A DNA stretch of 25,060 nt from Schlesneria sp. (GCA_025353525.1 JANXOO010001067.1:1-25060); one strand, 5' to 3'; positions 1 through 9,334 are shown, numbered from the stretch's first letter. The notes: generated from the sequence alone by a model not told the origin. Made by a program: numbers and translations.

Positions 1-1519
1 TGTACGGAGCGAATCGGCGAGCAAACCCGATCGTGAGCGCTTCGGGATCAAGCAACGTTGTGATCTCGGACTTCTCGGCATCAGACAGGCTCAGTCGTTC
101 AGCCCGTCGCTGCATGCGATTTCGAGCGAACTGGATCATCCGGTTCTTGAGCGATTGATGAGTCTCCCACAATTCGCCCGGTGTGACGTTTTCGAAACCG
201 GCCCAGACTTCGGGTTCGCCCGAACGCAGATGCCATTCCAGCGGAAGAACGCGATCGTACAACGTTCTCATTTGAGGAGCCAGCCAGCTCGATACGTGAA
301 CCCCGTTCGTGATGTGACCGATCGGAATTTCTTCTTCGCTGCGCCACGGCCACAAACCGGTCCACATACGTCGGCTGACAACGCCGTGAAGGTTCGAGAC
401 CGCGTTCGCGGTCCGGCTACACTTGAACGCCAACACGGTCATGCAAAATGACTCATTGGAGTTATTGGGGTCGACGCGTCCCAATCCGATCAGGCCACCC
501 GTTCCGATTCCCAGTTGATCGGCGATCGGGCCGAGGTGTTCCTCGAACAGGCCCCAGTCAAATCGATCGTGACCAGCGGGGACGGGAGTATGAGTGGTAA
601 AGCAGCAGTGCCACGCCGTCTTGAGCAACGCATCGTCGAATGTCTGGCCGTCGTTTTCCATTCGCATGCGGATAAACTCAAGAGGTGCAAAGGCCGAATG
701 CCCCTCGTTCATGTGTACAGCGCAGGGATCGTAGCCCATTGCGGTGAGCGCTCGCGTTCCGCCAACTCCCAGGACCAGTTCCTGCCGGATTCTGATGCGC
801 TGATCCCCTCCGTACAATCGCGCCGTCAGCTTGCGATCTTCAGGAGTATTCTGTTCGACGTTGCAATCGAGCAAATACAGTTTGATGCGACCGACATCGA
901 CCTGCCACACCTGGGCGTAGATCGGACCGTTTCTGGTTTCGACGTGAACGACGACCTGTTCACCCGTCGTCGCCTTGGCAGGCTTGATCGCGAGTCGCGT
1001 GTTTTGAACGTACGGATAGATTTCTCGCTGCCAGCCGGTTTCGTCGATCTGCTGCGAAAAATATCCTTCCTGATAGAACAGTCCGACGGCGACAAGCGGT
1101 ACACCCAGATCCGAGGCACTCTTCAGATGATCGCCCGCCAGAACACCCAGGCCGCCCGAATAATTCGGCAGCGATTCGTGGATACCAAACTCGGCCGAGA
1201 AATAGGCGACGGGATTGTGGCCCAAAAGCCCGGTGTGCGTATCGCCCCAGGTCTGCGTCGAAGACATGTATTCCTGCCAGCGGCGGTAGGCATAATTCAC
1301 GCGAGAATGCAGAACTGCCTCTCGACCGCGCATTTCGAGTTGATCGTTCGTGAACGCGTCCAGCAGCAAAATCGGATTGTGGTCAACCTGTCGCCAGCGG
1401 ATCGGATCGAGATCGCGAAAAATGGAAACGACTTCGGGCTGCCAGCACCACCAGTAGTTGCGAGCGAGTGCGTCAAGTTTCTCGTGAAAGGAGTACTGAG
1501 TTGCCTGAGTTGATGCCAT
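1..1519 (-). CDS. glgP: Alpha-glucan (glycogen) phosphorylase, GlgP family, 3' end cut by window edge
   Basis: This cytosolic enzyme phosphorolyses alpha-1,4-glucan ends to glucose-1-phosphate. The minus-strand frame from the ATG at 1519 stays open to the window edge, giving about 506 codons. The first ~100 residues ([20 protein letters not shown]) match the DUF3417 N-terminal region of the short alpha-glucan phosphorylase subfamily. Then come the hallmark blocks [20 protein letters not shown] (substrate/phosphate region), [21 protein letters not shown] and [14 protein letters not shown], and later [12 protein letters not shown]. The C-terminal domain with the pyridoxal-phosphate lysine lies outside the window, so catalytic completeness cannot be judged. 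Family members are usually 700-850 residues. An AGGGAA stretch about nine bases before the ATG supports this start. It is divergent from the phytase-like gene at 2167, with no obvious functional link. The family call is firm; the physiological substrate (glycogen or another glucan) is inferred. Confidence 0.93.
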   Translation of the reverse strand, partial: MASTQATQYSFHEKLDALARNYWWCWQPEVVSIFRDLDPIRWRQVDHNPILLLDAFTNDQLEMRGREAVLHSRVNYAYRRWQEYMSSTQTWGDTHTGLLGHNPVAYFSAEFGIHESLPNYSGGLGVLAGDHLKSASDLGVPLVAVGLFYQEGYFSQQIDETGWQREIYPYVQNTRLAIKPAKATTGEQVVVHVETRNGPIYAQVWQVDVGRIKLYLLDCNVEQNTPEDRKLTARLYGGDQRIRIRQELVLGVGGTRALTAMGYDPCAVHMNEGHSAFAPLEFIRMRMENDGQTFDDALLKTAWHCCFTTHTPVPAGHDRFDWGLFEEHLGPIADQLGIGTGGLIGLGRVDPNNSNESFCMTVLAFKCSRTANAVSNLHGVVSRRMWTGLWPWRSEEEIPIGHITNGVHVSSWLAPQMRTLYDRVLPLEWHLRSGEPEVWAGFENVTPGELWETHQSLKNRMIQFARNRMQRRAERLSLSDAEKSEITTLLDPEALTIGFARRFAPY

Positions 1520-2166
1520 GGAGTCGCTTTCCCTGCTGAGTTTTAGTTGCCTGATCTTTGAACTGTTCGCGGCGAGGAATGAGGCACTGACTGGAATCTG
1601 CAATCGAAAGATCGCCCCTGACCCACGTTTGGAAGCGGCACGATTCTGCTGATATTGATCCACATTTATTCGCAAAGACAGTCGCCCCAGGAAATCAAAG
1701 GACGCAAATCCCAAGCCGAAAGTCTTGCTGGTGTGTCGACGCCGATCATATCAAAGCGATTCCCGAGCTTCGAGCCCTGGAACTCACAATCGCAATTTGA
1801 TCGCGAATCCCGCACTTCAAAGGATCGAATGCCGTTAAATCAGGCAGTCTTGCGCGACTGCGATGACACGAATCACGGTCAACGCCGACGGGAGCGGGAA
1901 TTCAACAAGGCAGGTATTCAATTCCGCCACTGAAGGAATCCGGATCGCGGGAATCCGGATCGCGTTTGGATGAGAGATGCACCCCATCGGAAACAACGAT
2001 ACCGTATGATCGCTTGTCATCCTGATCCTTCACCGGAAAATCGCAAAGTCTTCGCTTCAAATTAATATACGAAGATATTCTTGGCCGCTTGCGGGTTTTT
2101 CAGACCGGTTTCGCACCCGTGTGAGGAATTCCCGGAAAACTCTCCACTTCAGGGATCAAAAACGAA
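1520..2166. other. Divergent intergenic region, 647 bp
   Basis: This stretch lies between two genes transcribed away from each other, so it should carry both promoters. Short open frames in it do not resemble any protein I know and lack ribosome binding sites. The only structure I can point to is a perfect 15-bp tandem duplication at 1935-1964 and an AT-rich patch around 2058-2084. No convincing promoter pair could be assigned by eye. Confidence 0.5.
1935..1964. repeat. Perfect 15-bp tandem duplication
   Basis: GGAATCCGGATCGCG occurs twice back to back (1935-1949 and 1950-1964). Each copy contains the 8-bp palindrome ATCCGGAT, so the two palindrome centres sit 15 bp apart. It may be a recent slippage duplication or a paired binding site upstream of one of the flanking genes. 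Confidence 0.8.
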
Positions 2167-3360
2167 ATGAAGCTTGCCCGATTCTCTGTCCGAATCCTCG
2201 CCACATGGCTTGTTCTTGAATTTGCCGGTCGACGATGCCTCGCCGACGACGTGACGATGATCGGTCGCGTTTCGATTTCCCCGACGGCAACCGATTTGTC
2301 GGGCCAGGCCGACGCGCAAGAGAACGGCACTCCCCAAAATCGGCTCGGTGGCCACGGTTCGGCGATTGCCTGGATGGGTGGCAAGAAGTTCGTGATGCTG
2401 CCCGATCGAGGCCCTGACGACGGTGCGACATCGTATCGCTGTCGGATTCAGATCGTAGAAATTGACGTACAACCGGGCGCAACGAACCCGCTCACATCGC
2501 GATTACTGGAAACTCACTTCCTGACGAATGCCGACGGAAAAAACTTCGTCGGACGTGCCAGCCAGTTCGACCAGGACCAGCCGGAAAAGAGTTTGCGACT
2601 CGATCCTGAAGGAATCCGTGTCACTTCGCGCGGCACGTTTCTGATCGCAGAGGAATACGGACCGGCGATCAGCGAATTTGATGCAAAAGGAAAATGGCTG
2701 CGCGATCTGCCGATCCCGTCACGATACCGGATCGTGAACCTTGCGGCCGAACCGTCTGACGAATTACCCCCCCACAATGTGTCGGGTCGGCAGAATAATC
2801 GCGGCTGGGAAGGGGTCGCGATCGGTGCTGATGGACAAAAAGCTTATGCGATCTTGCAAAACCCGCTGATTCAGGATGGGGGCCTTGATGAGAAAAACGT
2901 ACGTGTCGGAACGAATGTCCGCCTGCTGGAACTCGACCTGAACGGAGGTCATTCGCGAGAATTCCTTTATGTTCTCGACGACAACTCATTCGGATGCAGC
3001 GATATCGAATGGATCGAATCCGACCGGTTTCTTGTGATCGAACGCGATGGCGCACCGGGTTCGAAGTCGAAGGCCAAACGGCTTTATGAAATCAGCTTGA
3101 ACGACGCCACCGACCTGTCGGCAATCGAACGACTGCCGAAGTCGGGGGTCCCGGAAGGGGTTCGACCTGTGTCCAAAAAGCTGTATCTGGATCTGCTTGA
3201 TCCGAAACAAGGAATTGCCATCGCAACCCTTCCGGAAAAAATCGAGGGGATTGCATTCGGAGCAAAGTTGGCGGACGGCTCACGTTTACTGATCGTGACG
3301 AGCGACAACGATTTCAAAGGCGATCAGCCAACAGAAATCTTCGCATTCGCCACAAGGTGA
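2167..3360 (+). CDS. Secreted phytase-like / esterase-like beta-propeller protein
   Basis: This 397-residue protein has a probable signal peptide (positively charged MKLARFSVR, hydrophobic core ILATWLVLEFAG, likely cleavage after CLA near residue 26). The mature part matches the 'esterase-like activity of phytase' family (Phytase-like, PF13449) in block order: GHGSAIAWMGGKKFVMLPDRGP near residues 62-83, LDPEGIRVTSRGTFLIAEEYGP near 145-165 and NRGWEGVAIGADG near 211-223, followed by SDIEW and EGIAFGAKLADGSRLL. Family members act outside the cytoplasm and are predicted phosphoesterases, but few are characterised, so the substrate is unknown. AGGGA about twelve bases upstream is a weak ribosome binding site for the ATG at 2167. 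The gene stands alone, divergent from glgP and convergent with the next gene. Confidence 0.85.
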   Translation: MKLARFSVRILATWLVLEFAGRRCLADDVTMIGRVSISPTATDLSGQADAQENGTPQNRLGGHGSAIAWMGGKKFVMLPDRGPDDGATSYRCRIQIVEIDVQPGATNPLTSRLLETHFLTNADGKNFVGRASQFDQDQPEKSLRLDPEGIRVTSRGTFLIAEEYGPAISEFDAKGKWLRDLPIPSRYRIVNLAAEPSDELPPHNVSGRQNNRGWEGVAIGADGQKAYAILQNPLIQDGGLDEKNVRVGTNVRLLELDLNGGHSREFLYVLDDNSFGCSDIEWIESDRFLVIERDGAPGSKSKAKRLYEISLNDATDLSAIERLPKSGVPEGVRPVSKKLYLDLLDPKQGIAIATLPEKIEGIAFGAKLADGSRLLIVTSDNDFKGDQPTEIFAFATR

Positions 3361-3566
3361 TAAAACCCGTTGTCGGTTCTGATCATGCCGGGGCAATGAC
3401 CTGAGCTGCGCTGACGCCACCCTGCTGACACGACCGGCTCCTGAGGAACATCAAGATTCCTTCCAGTCAAGTGCAAACCCGAGGTGCGGAGAAACTGCTT
3501 TCTTCGATCATGTAGCGATCGAGAGGAATAACAATGCGAAATCGGAATCGGGCCGCACTCGTTCTA

Positions 3567-4463
3567 CTACAGTGTCTTCAAAAAGTTGATGCTCTGCTTG
3601 ATGCTTGCGAGCGGATTCGGGGATTGGTCCTGTTCGACGTGGCAATGTTCCACGCCTGCCGCCTTCGCAGCAACGATGATCGGCTCCATGCTGATGATCC
3701 CGTTCCCGAGTTCCTGGAAGGCATCTTTCGGCAACCCGGTTTTATACGAAGGCAGGTCCTGTCCTTGCTTGAGGTCTTTCAGGTGCAGCTGCGTCACACG
3801 ACCTTTTAACTTTCCGAGCATCGCTACGGGATCGATGCCGGCGGCTTTCACCCAGAATACGTCGACTTCAAATTTCATGAGGGGTGAAAACTCGTCGACA
3901 AGTACGTCATAACCGCATTTGCCGCCAGCCTTCGGCTCGAACTCGAAATTGTGGTTGTGATACGCCAGTTTAATCCCGGCGTTTTTGGCCATTTCTGCTG
4001 CCTTGTTCGCATTGGCGGCGACTTTCTTGTAGTCGTCTGGCGTCGCGCGTTCGTGGTCATGGAGATACGGAATCACCAGATGGCCGAGGCCGACTTTTTG
4101 GGCCTTCTCCAGAATCTTTGCAAAGTCCGACATCGCGGCGTCTTTGGGACTGACGACCGTCGTCCATTCGAAGTGCGACGAATTGATGGCCAGGCCAGCA
4201 TTCTTTGCAGCCTCGATGATCGGATCGGCATCGGGAAATCCAAAGAGCTCGACTTGCTTGTATCCGTCGGAAGCCACCTGTTTGATCGTAGCGACGGTGT
4301 CCTTTGCCAGTTCGTTACGCAGCGTATAAAGCTGGATACCGATGTTTTTACGATAGGCATTCTCGGCGTCGAGCGCTGCCAGCAAGCGGTTCGACTGGCC
4401 CAAAGCGATTGTCGCACCGGCAACAGACGATTGCAGAAATATTCGGCGATTCATCATGGTCAT
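3567..4463 (-). CDS. Secreted sugar phosphate isomerase/epimerase-type TIM barrel protein
   Basis: This 298-residue protein belongs to the AP-endonuclease-2/xylose-isomerase-like TIM-barrel superfamily. The N-terminus NRRIFLQSSVAGATIALG is a twin-arginine (Tat) type export signal, so the protein is probably periplasmic. Core motifs are IGIQLYTLRNEL (first strand, residue ~41), GYKQVELFGFPD, YHNHNFEFEP (~168-177), FEVDVFW (~198-204), LHLKD (~226-230) and HCHVEQDQ (~273-280). These carry the usual metal-binding Glu/Asp/His/Glu set. Such exported barrels are very numerous in planctomycetes and are thought to act on sugars or inositol derivatives; the reaction here cannot be assigned. Three methionines precede the twin arginine, so translation may begin at 4463 or one of the next two in-frame ATGs. 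It reads in the same direction as the M13 peptidase upstream, about 103 bp away, possibly on one transcript. Confidence 0.85.
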   Translation of the reverse strand: MTMMNRRIFLQSSVAGATIALGQSNRLLAALDAENAYRKNIGIQLYTLRNELAKDTVATIKQVASDGYKQVELFGFPDADPIIEAAKNAGLAINSSHFEWTTVVSPKDAAMSDFAKILEKAQKVGLGHLVIPYLHDHERATPDDYKKVAANANKAAEMAKNAGIKLAYHNHNFEFEPKAGGKCGYDVLVDEFSPLMKFEVDVFWVKAAGIDPVAMLGKLKGRVTQLHLKDLKQGQDLPSYKTGLPKDAFQELGNGIISMEPIIVAAKAAGVEHCHVEQDQSPNPLASIKQSINFLKTL

Positions 4464-4566
4464 TCTCTTATTTCGTATTTGGTTCAGTTTGCGTTCAGGG
4501 AGTCATGTCGGACAGTTGTTGAAATCGTTTGAACCTGCGTTTCAGTAAGCCGCGACATGGAATGGC

Positions 4567-6600
4567 TTACCATATCTGAATTCGCTCTGCCTTCGGTTTG
4601 AACATTTTGTCGCCCGGCTTGACGCTAAATGCGTCGTAGTATGCGTCGAGGTTTCGGACGGGACCGTTTGATCGATAGAGCGAAGGCGAGTGCGGATCGA
4701 CGACCAGACGGCGCGACAGTTCGTCATCACGATATTTACGGCGCCAAATTTGAGCCCAACCCAGGAAGAATCGTTGGCTGGACGTGTATCCGTCGATGAC
4801 TTGCCCCTCGTTCTTGCCGAGGGAAAGTCGGTACGCTTTGTACGCGATGGCCATCCCGCTGAGGTCCGCGATGTTCTCGCCCAGTGTCAGTTTTCCGTTC
4901 AACTTTTGGCCAGGCAGCGGCTCAAATTCTTCGAATTGAGCGACCAGCCGACTGGTCAGGGCTTCGTATGCCGTTCGATCAACGTCGGTCCACCAATTCG
5001 AGAGATTTCCCACGGCGTCATAGCGGCTTCCCTGGTCATCAAACCCGTGACTGATTTCGTGACCAATGACGGCTCCGATCCCGCCATAATTCACTGCGTC
5101 ATCGACGCTGGCATCAAAGAACGGCGGTTGCAGGATTGCTGCCGGAAAGACAATCTCATTCAGGCTCGGGTTGTAATATGCATTAACAGTCTGCGGGGTC
5201 ATGCCCCATTCCTTTCGGTCCACGGGAAGGTACAACCGCGCCAAACGACGATGATGTTCAAATTCTGACGCGCGACGTACGTTTCCCAAAAGATCGTCGC
5301 TTCGGATTTCCAGCTTCGAATAGTCGCGCCACTCATCCGGATAACCGATTTTCGTCGTGATGCGACCGAGCTTTTCAAGTGCTTTCAGTTTGGTGGCTGC
5401 GGTCATCCACGACAGTTCCTGAATACTGGTTTCGTAGGTCTTGAGGAGATTGCGAACCAGTTCGTCCATTCGCCGACGCGACTCGGCCGGAAAATACTTC
5501 TGGACATAAATCTGCCCGAGAGCGTCGCCGAGCACGCCGAAATCGCCCGCAGCCGCCCCGGCGGTCGCGTCGACAGCTCGTTTCCAGCGAGGCTGCTGTT
5601 GAGGAACCCCCGACACCGCCCGCTCGTGCAATTCAAAGTGTGCATCGGCAAAGTCTTTGGGCAAACAGGGGGCTGCCGCGTCCAGGACTCTAAACCGAAG
5701 ATACTCTTTCCATTCCTCGACGCCGGTCTTCTCGATGATTTCTGTCAGGCTCTGAAAATAGCTCGGTGTGACAACGTTGACTTCGTCAAGTTTCGTGACA
5801 CCGCAGGCCGCGAAAAATCGTGGCCACGGGAACTTTCCGGTGAGCTTGCCAAGCTCATTGGTGCGGTAAAGGTTGTAACGTTTTTCAGCGTCGCGCAATT
5901 CTGTTTTGGACCAGTGGACCTGGGCCAGACTCGTTTCCAGTTTCAAAATGTTTGTCGCTGCGGCGGCTCCACCGGGAAGTTGCGCCAAACCATACAGCTG
6001 CGCCACATAAGCGGTCAGTGCCTGACGTGCATTTTTATAGTTGTCCTTGTCGCCGAGATAATAGTCACGATCGGGTAGCGTCAGTCCGTGTTGTCCGACA
6101 TTGACCAGGTACCGCGACGAGTTTTTGTCGTCGACATCAATCGAGAAACCAACGGGGCTGGCGATTCCCATCTGGGACACTCGGCCGAAATACGTCACCA
6201 CGTCATCAGCGGATGCGATCGCACCAATCGCTGCCAGCTCACCTCGTAACGGATCGAGTCCCTTTTTGCGGATTAATTCCTCGTTCATGTAGCTCTGATA
6301 AAAGTCACCGATCTTGCGTCCGATGTTGTCAGCCGGTTTTCGAGCCGCTTCTTCAATGATCGCGCGGACGTTCTCGCGCGCGGTGTCGGCGAGCGCTGTG
6401 AACGAACCGTAATTGGATTTGTCGGCAGGGATTTCGGTCGCGAGCAGCCAGCGACCGTTCACGTGTCGAAACAAGTCGTCCTGGGGCCTGACACTGGTGT
6501 CGAGTCCGCCGGTATCAATTCCCGAAGGCCGAGCGTCCTCGGCAAACGTCGATCCGACAGCAGTCACGAAAACGAGCAGAAACCATACAAAGCGTTTCAT
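4567..6600 (-). CDS. Secreted M13 family zinc metallopeptidase (neprilysin/PepO-like)
   Basis: This 677-residue endopeptidase cleaves peptides with a catalytic zinc. The zinc and catalytic motif HEISH sits at residues 514-518, and GENIADLSG at 574-582 supplies the third zinc ligand (Glu575). The substrate-backbone-binding block NAYYNP at 473-478 and the C-terminal FSVKPGDKMFKP block ending in a terminal Trp are also typical, and the length fits the full two-domain family. The frame is open further upstream to 6672, but I start at the ATG at 6600 because MKRFVWFLLVFVTAVGSTFA is then an N-terminal signal peptide; the extra 24 residues would bury it. No clear Shine-Dalgarno is visible at either start. 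Bacterial M13 enzymes work in the periplasm or outside the cell. Natural substrate unknown. Confidence 0.92.
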   Translation of the reverse strand: MKRFVWFLLVFVTAVGSTFAEDARPSGIDTGGLDTSVRPQDDLFRHVNGRWLLATEIPADKSNYGSFTALADTARENVRAIIEEAARKPADNIGRKIGDFYQSYMNEELIRKKGLDPLRGELAAIGAIASADDVVTYFGRVSQMGIASPVGFSIDVDDKNSSRYLVNVGQHGLTLPDRDYYLGDKDNYKNARQALTAYVAQLYGLAQLPGGAAAATNILKLETSLAQVHWSKTELRDAEKRYNLYRTNELGKLTGKFPWPRFFAACGVTKLDEVNVVTPSYFQSLTEIIEKTGVEEWKEYLRFRVLDAAAPCLPKDFADAHFELHERAVSGVPQQQPRWKRAVDATAGAAAGDFGVLGDALGQIYVQKYFPAESRRRMDELVRNLLKTYETSIQELSWMTAATKLKALEKLGRITTKIGYPDEWRDYSKLEIRSDDLLGNVRRASEFEHHRRLARLYLPVDRKEWGMTPQTVNAYYNPSLNEIVFPAAILQPPFFDASVDDAVNYGGIGAVIGHEISHGFDDQGSRYDAVGNLSNWWTDVDRTAYEALTSRLVAQFEEFEPLPGQKLNGKLTLGENIADLSGMAIAYKAYRLSLGKNEGQVIDGYTSSQRFFLGWAQIWRRKYRDDELSRRLVVDPHSPSLYRSNGPVRNLDAYYDAFSVKPGDKMFKPKAERIQIW

Positions 6601-6797
6601 GAATTCAGAATCCGAATAGAAAAACGACCCCGGCGGAGGAACTCCGCAGATCCGGACCGCTGGTTTAGTCATTCAGCTCGCAAAATGCAACGAGTTCCCG
6701 ACGATGTCGTTCCGACGATCCGAGTGTTGGCGGCGGAGGTGACAACAACCTGACGCCGACAACCAAATCCCTCTCATCATGCCCTGCTGGCTCAATC

Positions 6798-6824
6798 GAT
6801 AAAACGACCGCTCGTCGTTTTATT
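6798..6824. repeat. Perfect inverted repeat (8-bp core arms)
   Basis: AAAACGAC (6801-6808) and GTCGTTTT (6814-6821) pair perfectly around a five-base spacer, and the stem can extend by two to three more pairs outward. The arms end in A or T runs, so it could act as a weak terminator-like hairpin on either strand, or as an operator. It sits six bases before the hairpin at 6830. Confidence 0.65.
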
Positions 6825-6829
6825 CACAT

Positions 6830-6853
6830 AAACCTCCGCACGGCGGTTTTTTT
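6830..6853 (+). terminator. Terminator-like hairpin with seven-T tail
   Basis: AAACC (6830-6834) pairs with GGTTT (6845-6849), with an inner CC/GG extension across a single mismatch, followed on the plus strand by seven consecutive T residues (6847-6853). The stem is short. There is no plus-strand gene upstream, so if it is real it ends a small or leader transcript rather than an mRNA. Confidence 0.3.
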
Positions 6854-7056
6854 CCGGGTGGGGGACGGTCGCCCAGGAGAAGACAGGCTAAAGCCCGAAC
6901 TCCAACCAGGAATTCTGACTTTCGGGGAAGCTGCGTGACTTTGATCCGGTGGTTTGATATCAATCTCCTGATCGAATCTCGTCCGATTTGCGGTGGTTGC
7001 CTGCGGCGACGATTCGCGCTGTACTAAACAATCCTGGACAAGGCCGCTACGGAACT

Positions 7057-8145
7057 ATGGAAGCTGGAATCGTCGGTTTGCCGAATGTCGGCAAAAGCAC
7101 TCTGTTTAATGCCCTCACCATGTCGAAGGCAGCACAGAGCGCCAACTATCCGTTCTGTACCATCGAACCGAACGAGGGAGTCGTCAGTGTTCCCGACGAT
7201 CGCTTGCGACGGATCAGTCAGTACATCGTCCCCAAAAAGCTGGTCCCCGCTGCGCTGAAGCTTGTCGATATCGCCGGTATCGTCAAAGGGGCCAGCGAAG
7301 GACAGGGGTTGGGCAACAAGTTCCTGACTCATATCCGCGAAGTGGATGCAATCCTGCAAGTCGTCCGATGCTTCGAAGACCCCGATGTCATCCACGTGTC
7401 GGGAACGGTCAATCCCGTTTCGGATATCGAAACGATCGAAATCGAATTGATGCTGGCCGATATCCAGACTCTTGAAAACTCGCTTTCCAAGGCCGAGCGA
7501 ACTGCCAAGAGCGGTGACAAAGATGCGAAGATGCGAGCCGAGGTCATTCGCAAATGCCTGGCACACCTTGCGACCGATCAGCCGCTCCGGAAAATGGAAT
7601 TCGACGAAAACGAATCGCAAGTCGTGTCAAGTTATGGCCTGATGACCGCCAAGCCGATTCTTTACGTCGCGAACGTCGACGAAAATGATCTGGAAGGGAA
7701 AGGGAAACTCGTCGGACAAGTACGGGAATTCGCGAAACAAGTCGGAGCGTCCGTCGTGCCCGTGTGTGCGAAACTGGAAGCCGAAATTGCGGAACTCGAC
7801 GAATGCGATCGGGCGGAAATGCTGGCCGGTGCCGGGCTGGCAGAACCGTCACTCGCGGCACTGGCCAGGGAAGCGTACCGGGTACTCGGTCGACAGAGCT
7901 ATTTTACGGCCGGTGAAATGGAAGTTCGCGCCTGGACAATTCCGATCGGTGCGACAGCACCCCAGGCCGCAGGGGTCATTCACACCGATTTCGAGAAAGG
8001 GTTCATCCGGGCTGAAGTTTACACGCTTCCGGATCTGGAAACCTATAAAAACGAAAAAGAGATTCGTGCGGCAGGAAAACTGCGAGTCGAAGGCAAGGCC
8101 TACGTCATGCAAGACGGCGACATCTGCCATTTCTTGTTCAATTGA
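7057..8145 (+). CDS. ychF: Redox-regulated ribosome-binding ATPase YchF (Obg family)
   Basis: YchF is a near-universal cytosolic P-loop NTPase of the Obg/OLA1 group that binds ribosomes and prefers ATP. The protein opens with [20 protein letters not shown], where the Walker A/G1 motif follows directly after the start. DIAG (G3) is at residues 71-74, and NVDE replaces the GTPase NKxD motif, which explains the ATP preference. The C-terminal TGS domain carries the conserved [14 protein letters not shown] and ends with GDICHFLFN. The frame is open upstream to 6988, but the ATG at 7057 gives 362 residues, within a residue of the usual YchF length, and places the G1 motif where the family has it. 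It stands alone, divergent from the M13 peptidase and convergent with the OleB-like gene. Confidence 0.97.
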   Translation: MEAGIVGLPNVGKSTLFNALTMSKAAQSANYPFCTIEPNEGVVSVPDDRLRRISQYIVPKKLVPAALKLVDIAGIVKGASEGQGLGNKFLTHIREVDAILQVVRCFEDPDVIHVSGTVNPVSDIETIEIELMLADIQTLENSLSKAERTAKSGDKDAKMRAEVIRKCLAHLATDQPLRKMEFDENESQVVSSYGLMTAKPILYVANVDENDLEGKGKLVGQVREFAKQVGASVVPVCAKLEAEIAELDECDRAEMLAGAGLAEPSLAALAREAYRVLGRQSYFTAGEMEVRAWTIPIGATAPQAAGVIHTDFEKGFIRAEVYTLPDLETYKNEKEIRAAGKLRVEGKAYVMQDGDICHFLFN

Positions 8146-8151
8146 TGATTT

Positions 8152-8176
8152 TAGCCACTGATGAAACACGGATTTG
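8152..8176. repeat. Possible fragment of an interspersed 'CCACTGAT...CACGGAT' repeat
   Basis: Seven bases after the ychF stop lies TAGCCACTGATGAAACACGG, which resembles a short repeat family I recall from intergenic regions of planctomycetes and related phyla. It shares GCCACTGAT with the tandem array near 21070. With only nine shared bases, relatedness within the window is tentative. Confidence 0.3.
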
Positions 8177-8339
8177 CAGAATCTGTCGGTGCTGGACTGT
8201 GACGAACGAGGCCGCAAGGCGATCAATGAAAGCAGTTGCCCGACTCTTTTTCGTGTTTTCGTGATTCAATTCGTATGAATTCCGACAGGGTCAGAATCCG
8301 CTCCCAACGCATTTCCCAGGACCGATTGAGATTCCGCGG

Positions 8340-9245
8340 TCAAACGGGGTGATTCACCAGAAACCGGTTAATCAACGGAATCAGTTCGTCCGCGGCATCT
8401 TCCAGGACGTAATGGCCGCAATCAGGAAACCGGTGCAATTCTGCGTTCGGAAATCGTGACTGCCATTCCCGAAGAAAATGTTCGTCAAAAACAAAATCCC
8501 GATCTCCCCAACCGATCAGCATCGGGATTGATTTGAGCAGTTCCAGCCGACTTGCCACCGTTGAAACGAGGTCGAACCCCCGATCGCCCGGCTTCAGTGG
8601 AATATCCTGCACGAACCGATGCACGGCGATTCGGTGCGACCACGAATCGTAAGGCGCACAATATGACCTGGCGACATCCGGTGGCATCGGGCGACGAGTC
8701 ACGCACAACCGCACGGCACCGCGACTGAACGCGTTGAAACCTCGCACCAGGAACGCACCGAACGGGCCGCGAGCGAGCTTCAGTTGCCACGGCACAGGTT
8801 TGGATTGTGGAAGATGAAACGCTGCGGTGTTCAAAACCACCAGTCGCCGAATCCGATCCGGATGAGCTGTGGCATACGCCATTCCGATCATGCCGCCCCA
8901 ATCGTGAACGACGAGCGTCAGATTTTGGTTTGCACCGCAGCGATCAAGCCACGCTTCAAGATCAGCAACCCGTCGCGCCAGGGAGTATTCATAGCGATCA
9001 CCAGGAGGTTTGTCTGAAAGACCGCAACCGATGTGGTCGGGAACCAGGCAGCGATACCGATCTTTTAATGCGCGTACGAGGTTTCGGTAGTAATAGGACC
9101 AGTTGGGATTTCCGTGCAGCATGACGACCGGGTCGCCCTGGCCTTCGTCAAGGTAATGTAATCGATGTCCATCAATCTCGGCAAAGTTTGAAGCGAATTC
9201 ATACCCCGGAAACCCCACGTTGCCACCCGTCCATCGACCCTCCAT
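8340..9245 (-). CDS. oleB: OleB-like alpha/beta hydrolase (beta-lactone decarboxylase / haloalkane dehalogenase fold)
   Basis: This 301-residue hydrolase closely matches the OleB group, which in long-chain olefin biosynthesis decarboxylates a beta-lactone to a cis-alkene. Diagnostic blocks are LHYLDEGQGDPVVMLHGNPN with Asn46 and Trp49, YYYRNLVRALKDRYRCLVPD, HIGCGLSDKP, VVHDWGGMIG with nucleophile Asp115, RPMPPDVARSYCAPYDSW, FVQDIPLKPGD, WGDRDFVFD (likely acid Asp250) and CGHYVLED with His278. The Asp nucleophile, rather than Ser, separates it from ordinary esterases. The frame is open to 9497, but that would translate straight through tRNA-Phe, so I start at the ATG at 9245; no good Shine-Dalgarno is visible. 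No oleA, oleC or oleD occurs in the window, so a plain dehalogenase-like role remains possible. Confidence 0.75.
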   Translation of the reverse strand: MEGRWTGGNVGFPGYEFASNFAEIDGHRLHYLDEGQGDPVVMLHGNPNWSYYYRNLVRALKDRYRCLVPDHIGCGLSDKPPGDRYEYSLARRVADLEAWLDRCGANQNLTLVVHDWGGMIGMAYATAHPDRIRRLVVLNTAAFHLPQSKPVPWQLKLARGPFGAFLVRGFNAFSRGAVRLCVTRRPMPPDVARSYCAPYDSWSHRIAVHRFVQDIPLKPGDRGFDLVSTVASRLELLKSIPMLIGWGDRDFVFDEHFLREWQSRFPNAELHRFPDCGHYVLEDAADELIPLINRFLVNHPV

Positions 9246-9297
9246 GCGCCCGAATCTTGAGGATACATGGAATGGTTGACCATCTGTCAGACATTGC

Positions 9298-9309
9298 CCT
9301 GACGTCAGG
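9298..9309. promoter_or_regulatory. 12-bp perfect palindrome upstream of the OleB-like gene
   Basis: CCTGACGTCAGG reads identically on both strands and lies between tRNA-Phe and the OleB-like start, 53 bases before the ATG. It has the form of a dimer-binding operator. No T-run follows it, so it is not a convincing terminator. No regulator is identifiable. Confidence 0.4.
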
Positions 9310-9334
9310 ACGCTCGGGACTGTCGATCGGAAAG

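Larger units (their letters stand above)
6601..7056. other. Divergent intergenic region with two hairpins
   Basis: This region separates the minus-strand M13 peptidase from plus-strand ychF. It holds two adjacent inverted repeats, one followed by seven T residues on the plus strand (listed separately), although no plus-strand gene lies upstream of them. A short stretch near 6884-6902 (CAGGCTAAAGCCCGAACTCC) resembles an intergenic repeat I have seen in other planctomycete genomes, but only one copy is present here. No additional gene is supported. Confidence 0.5.

Noticed and set aside
515..1513. Long plus-strand open frame of 332 codons
   Set aside because: It is antisense to the glycogen phosphorylase frame, whose translation matches known family blocks throughout; the plus-strand product resembles nothing.
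1655..1933. Plus-strand open frame of 92 codons in the glgP spacer
   Set aside because: It has no ribosome binding site and its composition is not protein-like; no similarity is recognised.
3951..4532. Plus-strand open frame of 193 codons
   Set aside because: It is the antisense shadow of the sugar phosphate isomerase-type gene and has no recognisable domain.
6601..6672. 24-residue N-terminal extension of the M13 peptidase
   Set aside because: It would place 24 residues ahead of a clean signal peptide and has no ribosome binding site.
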